Positions 7,215 to 10,575 of a stretch of 10,575 nt of DNA are shown one piece after another; position 1 is the stretch's first letter; each line of letters begins with the position of its first letter. Origin of the DNA: JANQGH01 sp039030175. GTDB lineage: Bacteria; Pseudomonadota; Alphaproteobacteria; DSM-16000; Inquilinaceae. A program made the translations under genes and the position numbers. The stretch lies in contig JBCCER010000155.1 of assembly GCA_039030175.1 (NCBI GenBank), positions 1 to 10,575 on the forward strand, read 5' to 3'. The notes under the pieces are model-generated. The model did no database searches and was not told the origin of the DNA. It saw only the letters and a program-made list of their open reading frames with translations.

Positions 7215-7220
7215 AGGGAG
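7215..7220 (+). promoter_or_regulatory. Ribosome binding site deciding the rlpA start
   Basis: AGGGAG lies six bases before ATG 7227. It fixes the start there rather than at in-frame codons as far up as 7074, and the lipoprotein signal peptide then begins at residue 1. Confidence 0.8.
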
Positions 7221-7226
7221 GCACGC

Positions 7227-7685
7227 ATGGGTCGTCGAAGGGCGAGCGCCTGGGCGCTGTCGATTGCGACAGTGTTTCTGGCTGCATGTGTCAGTACCGA
7301 ACAACCGGAGATCATTGAGACTGCCAATGTGCCTCAACAGGTGCTGGAGCGTGCGGACGATCACGGCTCGGTCTTGGCGGTCGAGCACGGCATGGCGTCC
7401 TGGTACGGTCCGGGGTTTCACGGTCGGCTGACCGCCAGTGGTGAAGTCTTCGATAGGGATGACATGACGGCTGCACACCGGGATCTTCCGCTGCCGAGTT
7501 TTGTCAGGGTCACCAACCTCGATAACGGTCTCAGTGTCATCTTGCGGGTTAATGATCGCGGGCCCGTCAGCCAGAATCTGGTCATCGATGTTTCAGAGGA
7601 AGCCGCCGAGAGATTGGATTTCATAGACGCGGGCATCGTTCCCGTGCGCGTCGATGTATTGGATTGGCGTCCGGCCGTACTCTAG
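7227..7685 (+). CDS. rlpA: RlpA-family septal/peptidoglycan lipoprotein, short form
   Basis: The 152-residue precursor has a lipoprotein signal: three arginines (3-5), a hydrophobic core and lipobox L18-A-A-C21, so the mature protein starts with a lipidated cysteine. The rest is a single double-psi beta-barrel domain of the RlpA type: GMASWYGPGFHGRLTASGE (55-73), MTAAHRDLP (80-88), VRVTNLDNG (93-101) and RVNDRGP (107-113). E73, H84 and D110 align by motif with the conserved active-site residues of RlpA lytic transglycosylases, which cleave denuded glycan strands. The C-terminal SPOR domain of enterobacterial and pseudomonad RlpA is missing; the protein ends directly after the barrel. The usual PF after NDRG is P-V here. 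The start is ATG 7227, set by AGGGAG six bases upstream. The gene precedes dacA, another peptidoglycan enzyme, as in many Alphaproteobacteria. Activity is inferred, not shown. Confidence 0.92.
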   Translation: MGRRRASAWALSIATVFLAACVSTEQPEIIETANVPQQVLERADDHGSVLAVEHGMASWYGPGFHGRLTASGEVFDRDDMTAAHRDLPLPSFVRVTNLDNGLSVILRVNDRGPVSQNLVIDVSEEAAERLDFIDAGIVPVRVDVLDWRPAVL

Positions 7686-7722
7686 GCGAAACAGCCCAAA
7701 TTCATACCGGCTCTCGTCGTCG

Positions 7723-7751
7723 TTGCCACTGGCTGGCCACGCGGCGATAAT
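7723..7751 (+). promoter_or_regulatory. Sigma70-like promoter for dacA-tmk-holB
   Basis: TTGCCA (7723-7728), a 17-base spacer and GATAAT (7746-7751): each box differs from consensus at one position and the spacing is ideal. It lies in the 124-bp spacer after rlpA. Transcription would begin near 7758, giving a leader of about 50 bases before ATG 7810. It is the best promoter match I found in the window. Confidence 0.6.
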
Positions 7752-7809
7752 GTTGCCGTCCAGACTCGGTTGGCCGGGCTGTTACCCTTTGACTCATCGT
7801 GGTTCTAGA

Positions 7810-8973
7810 ATGCCTCGTCCCATGATCGACACTCGACTTTTCCGAAAGTCGTTAGCCGGCGCGACCCTAGCGTTTTGCCTGTTTAGCGCGTTTGCCAACG
7901 CTCAGACTATCGAAACCACGGCGCGCGAAGCGCTGGTGATCGATGCGACCACAGACACGGTGCTCTTGGAGCATAATGCTGACGAGCGCATGCCGACGGC
8001 ATCGATGAGCAAGATCATGACCATGTACATGGTCTTCGAGGCTCTCGATGATGGCCGTTTGGCCATGGATGACCTGCTTTCCGTCAGCGAACGCGCCTGG
8101 CGGATCGAGGGCAGCCGGATGTTCATCGAAGTTGGGGACCGCGTACCGGTGGAAGATCTGGTGCGGGGTGTGATCGTCCAGTCCGGCAACGATGCTGCTA
8201 TTGCCTTTGCAGAAGCCCTGGGGGGAACGGAAGAGGCCTTTGCCCGTCAAATGACGGAGCGCGCGCGTGAGCTTGGTATGGTCGACAGCAGTTTCATGAA
8301 CTCGACGGGGCTGCCTGATCCCAACCACTATTCGACGGCACATGATTTGGCGCTGCTGGCCGAGCATCTAATCTCCGAGTTTCCTCAGTATTATCACTAC
8401 TATTCTGAACTCGAATTCACCTGGAACGACATTACGCAAGGCAATCGCAATCCGTTGCTTTACCGAGACGTCGGGGCCGACGGTTTGAAGACGGGCCACA
8501 CATCAGAAGCGGGCTATGGGCTCACTGGTTCTGCGGTACGCGATGGCAGAAGGATCATCGTGGTGGTCAATGGCCTGGATAGCGCACAAGCACGGGCAGA
8601 CGAGGCGGCGCGCCTGCTGGAATGGGCGTTTCGCGAGTTTGACGCCTTCCATCTGTTCGATGCCGGCGAAACCGTGACGGAGGCCGAAGTTTGGCAGGGT
8701 GATCCGTCCACTGTGCCATTGGTTGTCGAGGAAGATTTAGCGATGACGCTGCGCCAGGCGGCGCGCGACGAGATTGACGTTGTCGCATCCTGGGACGGAC
8801 CGATACCCGCCCCGATCGCCGCTGGAGATGAGATCGGCATTCTTACCATCAGCGCGCCGGGCATGCCGGACAGGACCGTTCCCTTGGTTGCGGGTGCTTC
8901 GATCGCCGAGCAAGGGTTCTTGGGCCGTATCGCCAGCGGTGTCGGCGGCCTCATCGGCGGCATCGTTAACTAG
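7810..8973 (+). CDS. dacA: D-alanyl-D-alanine carboxypeptidase (PBP5/6 family)
   Basis: This 387-residue periplasmic penicillin-binding protein removes the terminal D-alanine from peptidoglycan pentapeptides, limiting cross-linking. The N-terminal signal peptide has a basic start, a hydrophobic core at about 15-28, and ANAQ near 29-32. The three S11 peptidase motifs are all present: S65-M-S-K68 with the nucleophile serine, S125-G-N127, and K227-T-G229. A PBP5 C-terminal beta domain spans about 270-365. The chain ends in FLGRIASGVGGLIGG, a short amphipathic or hydrophobic tail that resembles the membrane anchors of PBP5 relatives. ATG 7810 is chosen because it places the signal peptide at the N terminus. 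ATG 7822 is a near alternative, and neither has a strong ribosome site. The frame stays open upstream to 7654, overlapping rlpA, but that extension would bury the signal peptide. The tmk gene follows after nine bases. Confidence 0.95.
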   Translation: MPRPMIDTRLFRKSLAGATLAFCLFSAFANAQTIETTAREALVIDATTDTVLLEHNADERMPTASMSKIMTMYMVFEALDDGRLAMDDLLSVSERAWRIEGSRMFIEVGDRVPVEDLVRGVIVQSGNDAAIAFAEALGGTEEAFARQMTERARELGMVDSSFMNSTGLPDPNHYSTAHDLALLAEHLISEFPQYYHYYSELEFTWNDITQGNRNPLLYRDVGADGLKTGHTSEAGYGLTGSAVRDGRRIIVVVNGLDSAQARADEAARLLEWAFREFDAFHLFDAGETVTEAEVWQGDPSTVPLVVEEDLAMTLRQAARDEIDVVASWDGPIPAPIAAGDEIGILTISAPGMPDRTVPLVAGASIAEQGFLGRIASGVGGLIGGIVN

Positions 8974-8982
8974 GATCCTGAG

Positions 8983-9648
8983 ATGGAGCCCGAAACTGGC
9001 GACACCTTGCCGCGTGGCCGTTTCATTACATTTGAGGGTGGGGAAGGGGCCGGGAAGTCTACCCAGATTGCTTTGGCTTCAGCGTTCCTCGAAGACCGCG
9101 GTATCGATCACATCGTGAGCCGCGAACCGGGTGGATCGCCCGGTGCCGAGGAAATACGCCGCCTTCTCGTTGAAGGTGAACCAGGCCGATGGGACGCGGT
9201 CACCGAAATGCTGCTGCATTTCGCAGCGCGTCGCGATCACATCCGAACCGTTATCGAGCCGGCTCTGGCGGCCGGACAGTGGGTCCTATGCGATCGTTTC
9301 GTCGACAGCACTTTGGCCTATCAAGGCTATGGCCACGCCCTCGGTGAGGCCCCTGTCCGGCAGCTTGCTGAAATGACCATAGACCAGTGCTGGCCCGACC
9401 TGACGTTGATCCTTGATTTGCCGGTTGAGGCAGGTCTTGGTAGAGCGGCGACACGCATGGGGGTAGAGACACGCTACGAGCGCATGGATATTGCCTTCCA
9501 TCAGCGCCTGAGAGACGGATTTTTGAAGATTGCCGCAACTGAGCCCACCAGGTGCCGAGTAGTCGACGCATCAGACCCGGTGGATGAGGTTGCCGGAAAA
9601 ATTAAGAAATTGCTCGAGAAAATTATTGTAATACACAGAAATGAATGA
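8983..9648 (+). CDS. tmk: Thymidylate kinase
   Basis: The 221-residue enzyme phosphorylates dTMP to dTDP with ATP, an essential step towards dTTP in the cytoplasm. The Walker A loop is G19-GEGA-G24-K25-S26, preceded by FITFE. REPGG (47-51), the D104-R-F-x-D-S-T motif and the QGYG stretch (114-117) shape the dTMP site. The LID region is at about 152-169 and includes RYERMD. The arginine-containing LID and the EGAGK loop need comparison to assign the P-loop/LID subclass. Length is normal for the family (about 205-220). ATG 8983 follows AGGA by seven bases, and that site overlaps the dacA stop codon. The last ~17 codons are strikingly AT-rich and encode a lysine/isoleucine-rich tail (KIKKLLEKIIVIHRNE). 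The stop overlaps the holB start by eight bases, suggesting coupled expression of a nucleotide enzyme and a replisome subunit. Confidence 0.97.
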   Translation: MEPETGDTLPRGRFITFEGGEGAGKSTQIALASAFLEDRGIDHIVSREPGGSPGAEEIRRLLVEGEPGRWDAVTEMLLHFAARRDHIRTVIEPALAAGQWVLCDRFVDSTLAYQGYGHALGEAPVRQLAEMTIDQCWPDLTLILDLPVEAGLGRAATRMGVETRYERMDIAFHQRLRDGFLKIAATEPTRCRVVDASDPVDEVAGKIKKLLEKIIVIHRNE

Positions 9649-10575
9649 GTTTTTAAGACCTTGGGAATCCAGCGAACTCTACGGGCATGAAGAAGCCGAG
9701 CAGGCTTTGCTGGCTGCATTTCGGCAAGGGCGGTTGCCGCATGCGTGGTTAATCGGCGGTCCGCCTGGCATTGGCAAGTCAACATTGGCGTTTCGGTTCG
9801 CGCGTTACCTTTTGGCCGGATCTGGCGACGCCCAAGCCAGCCTACTAGCTATGGAGGCTGCCGATAGTCTCGCGATCTCACCGGATCATCCTACCTTCCG
9901 CCGCGTGGCGGCCGAGGGGCACGCCGACCTGCTTGCCATACGTCGTCAAGCCGACCCGAAATCCGGCCGCATGCCCAAAGATCTGCCGGTTGAAGCGATC
10001 AGGCGTATCGGTCCATTCCTGAGTTTGACCGCAGCGGAAGGTGGTTGGCGGGTCGTGGTCGTCGAGGACGCCCATACGCTGAATCGCAGCGGCGCCAACG
10101 CCTTGTTGAAAATCCTGGAAGAGCCGCCTGAGCAATCCGTAATCATTCTCGTGGCCGATAACCCCGGCGCCATGCTGCCAACCATTCGCTCGCGCTGCCG
10201 CAGCTTGCTTTTGGACCCACTGCCAGACGGTATCGTGGCCGATTTTTTGTCCAGCCGGTTGCCGGCTGATAGGGCGGGAGAAGCAGCGACACTGGCGAGA
10301 CTTGCCGATGGTTCGATCGGCCGTGCGGCAATGCTGGTGCGTACGGACGCACTCGACACTTACCGTGGTCTGTTGGCCTTGTTGGCCCAACTCCCCAATC
10401 TTGATTGGCAGGCCGTCCACCGGTTTGGCGACGGATTGGCGCCGGTCGCCAATGAGCAGGCTTACCGCCAGACGACCGAACTGCTCACATGGTGGCTTGG
10501 CAGGCTCGTTCGCTCCTTGGCACGAAACGAATTGCCGACGCCGATTATTGAGGAAGAAGCAACCCTGATCCAACG
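9641..10575 (+). CDS. holB: DNA polymerase III subunit delta prime (3' partial)
   Basis: The frame runs open from ATG 9641 to the window edge (311 full codons), so the C terminus is missing. Delta prime is the stator of the clamp loader that places the beta sliding clamp on DNA. Seen in order: the N-terminal pattern LYGHEEAEQALL (13-24) and GRLPHAWLIGG (30-40), a P-loop G40-PPGI-G45-K46-S47, a Walker B-like VVVVEDAHTLN (138-148), NALLKILEEPP (153-163) and the S184-R-C sensor 1 motif at 184-186. No four-cysteine zinc module is visible between P-loop and Walker B, unlike the E. coli clamp-loader ATPases. An intact P-loop is also more conserved than in E. coli delta prime. The start overlaps the end of tmk by eight bases with no ribosome site of its own, so translational coupling is likely. 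The tmk-holB order is common in Proteobacteria. Confidence 0.95.
   Translation, partial: MNEFLRPWESSELYGHEEAEQALLAAFRQGRLPHAWLIGGPPGIGKSTLAFRFARYLLAGSGDAQASLLAMEAADSLAISPDHPTFRRVAAEGHADLLAIRRQADPKSGRMPKDLPVEAIRRIGPFLSLTAAEGGWRVVVVEDAHTLNRSGANALLKILEEPPEQSVIILVADNPGAMLPTIRSRCRSLLLDPLPDGIVADFLSSRLPADRAGEAATLARLADGSIGRAAMLVRTDALDTYRGLLALLAQLPNLDWQAVHRFGDGLAPVANEQAYRQTTELLTWWLGRLVRSLARNELPTPIIEEEATLIQ

Larger units (their letters stand above)
6979..7226. other. Divergent spacer between the DUF4139 gene and rlpA
   Basis: This 248-bp stretch must hold the start signals for both flanking genes. I see the two ribosome sites at its ends and one imperfect dyad at 7119-7140. The best promoter-like pair on the + strand, TTGTCA-17 nt-GGAAAT (7113-7141), has a poor -10 and is not called. 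An in-frame extension of rlpA upstream to 7074 is open but lacks coding character. No small gene was convincing. Confidence 0.6.

Noticed and set aside
7074..7226. Upstream extension of rlpA by 51 codons
   Set aside because: It would bury the lipoprotein signal; ATG 7227 has a good ribosome site six bases away.
7654..7809. Upstream extension of dacA overlapping rlpA
   Set aside because: It lacks a ribosome site, would precede the signal peptide, and covers the likely promoter.
9878..10573. 231-codon - strand open frame
   Set aside because: It lies opposite holB, which has all clamp-loader motifs; the antisense product is Gln/Arg/Gly-rich with no recognisable domain.

Overview
The window looks like ordinary chromosomal DNA from a GC-rich alphaproteobacterium, probably Rhodospirillales-like or a neighbouring order. 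The order cannot be fixed from the sequence alone. The evidence is a fixH-fixI-ccoS run (cbb3 oxidase assembly), the gene order rlpA-dacA-tmk-holB that is common in Alphaproteobacteria, and the protein sequences themselves. I see no insertion sequence, phage gene, CRISPR array or toxin-antitoxin pair, and no convincing new multi-gene system.

Region 1 (1-3623, + strand): the 3' part of fixH, then fixI (copper P-type ATPase) and ccoS, tightly packed with 1-4 bp junctions. This is the tail of a fixGHIS cluster that supplies copper to, and assembles, a cbb3-type cytochrome oxidase for low-oxygen respiration. A phosphoribosyltransferase of unknown substrate follows on the same strand 65 bp later.

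Region 2 (3665-6978, - strand): three genes read leftward. First is a secreted DUF4139 protein of unknown function with a signal peptide and a C-terminal coiled coil. Next is a complete tRNA-Ser(UGA), then a YghU-type glutathione-dependent disulfide-bond oxidoreductase. The spacers hold three RNA-like dyads. One 41-nt hairpin lies between the DUF4139 gene and the tRNA. A GC stem with a U-rich tail follows the tRNA. A nested inverted repeat lies upstream of yghU. Two of the three pair better as - strand RNA because their single imperfection is a G-U wobble on that strand only.

Region 3 (7227-10575, + strand): rlpA (short lipoprotein without a SPOR domain), dacA (D-Ala-D-Ala carboxypeptidase), tmk (thymidylate kinase) and the start of holB (DNA polymerase III delta prime, cut by the window end). 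It covers cell-wall remodelling, then dTTP synthesis and the replication clamp loader. A good sigma70-like promoter (TTGCCA, 17 nt, GATAAT) precedes dacA. The dacA-tmk gap is 9 bp and tmk overlaps holB by 8 bp, so these three are probably one transcript. The 248-bp divergent spacer between the DUF4139 gene and rlpA holds one imperfect dyad but no convincing promoter.
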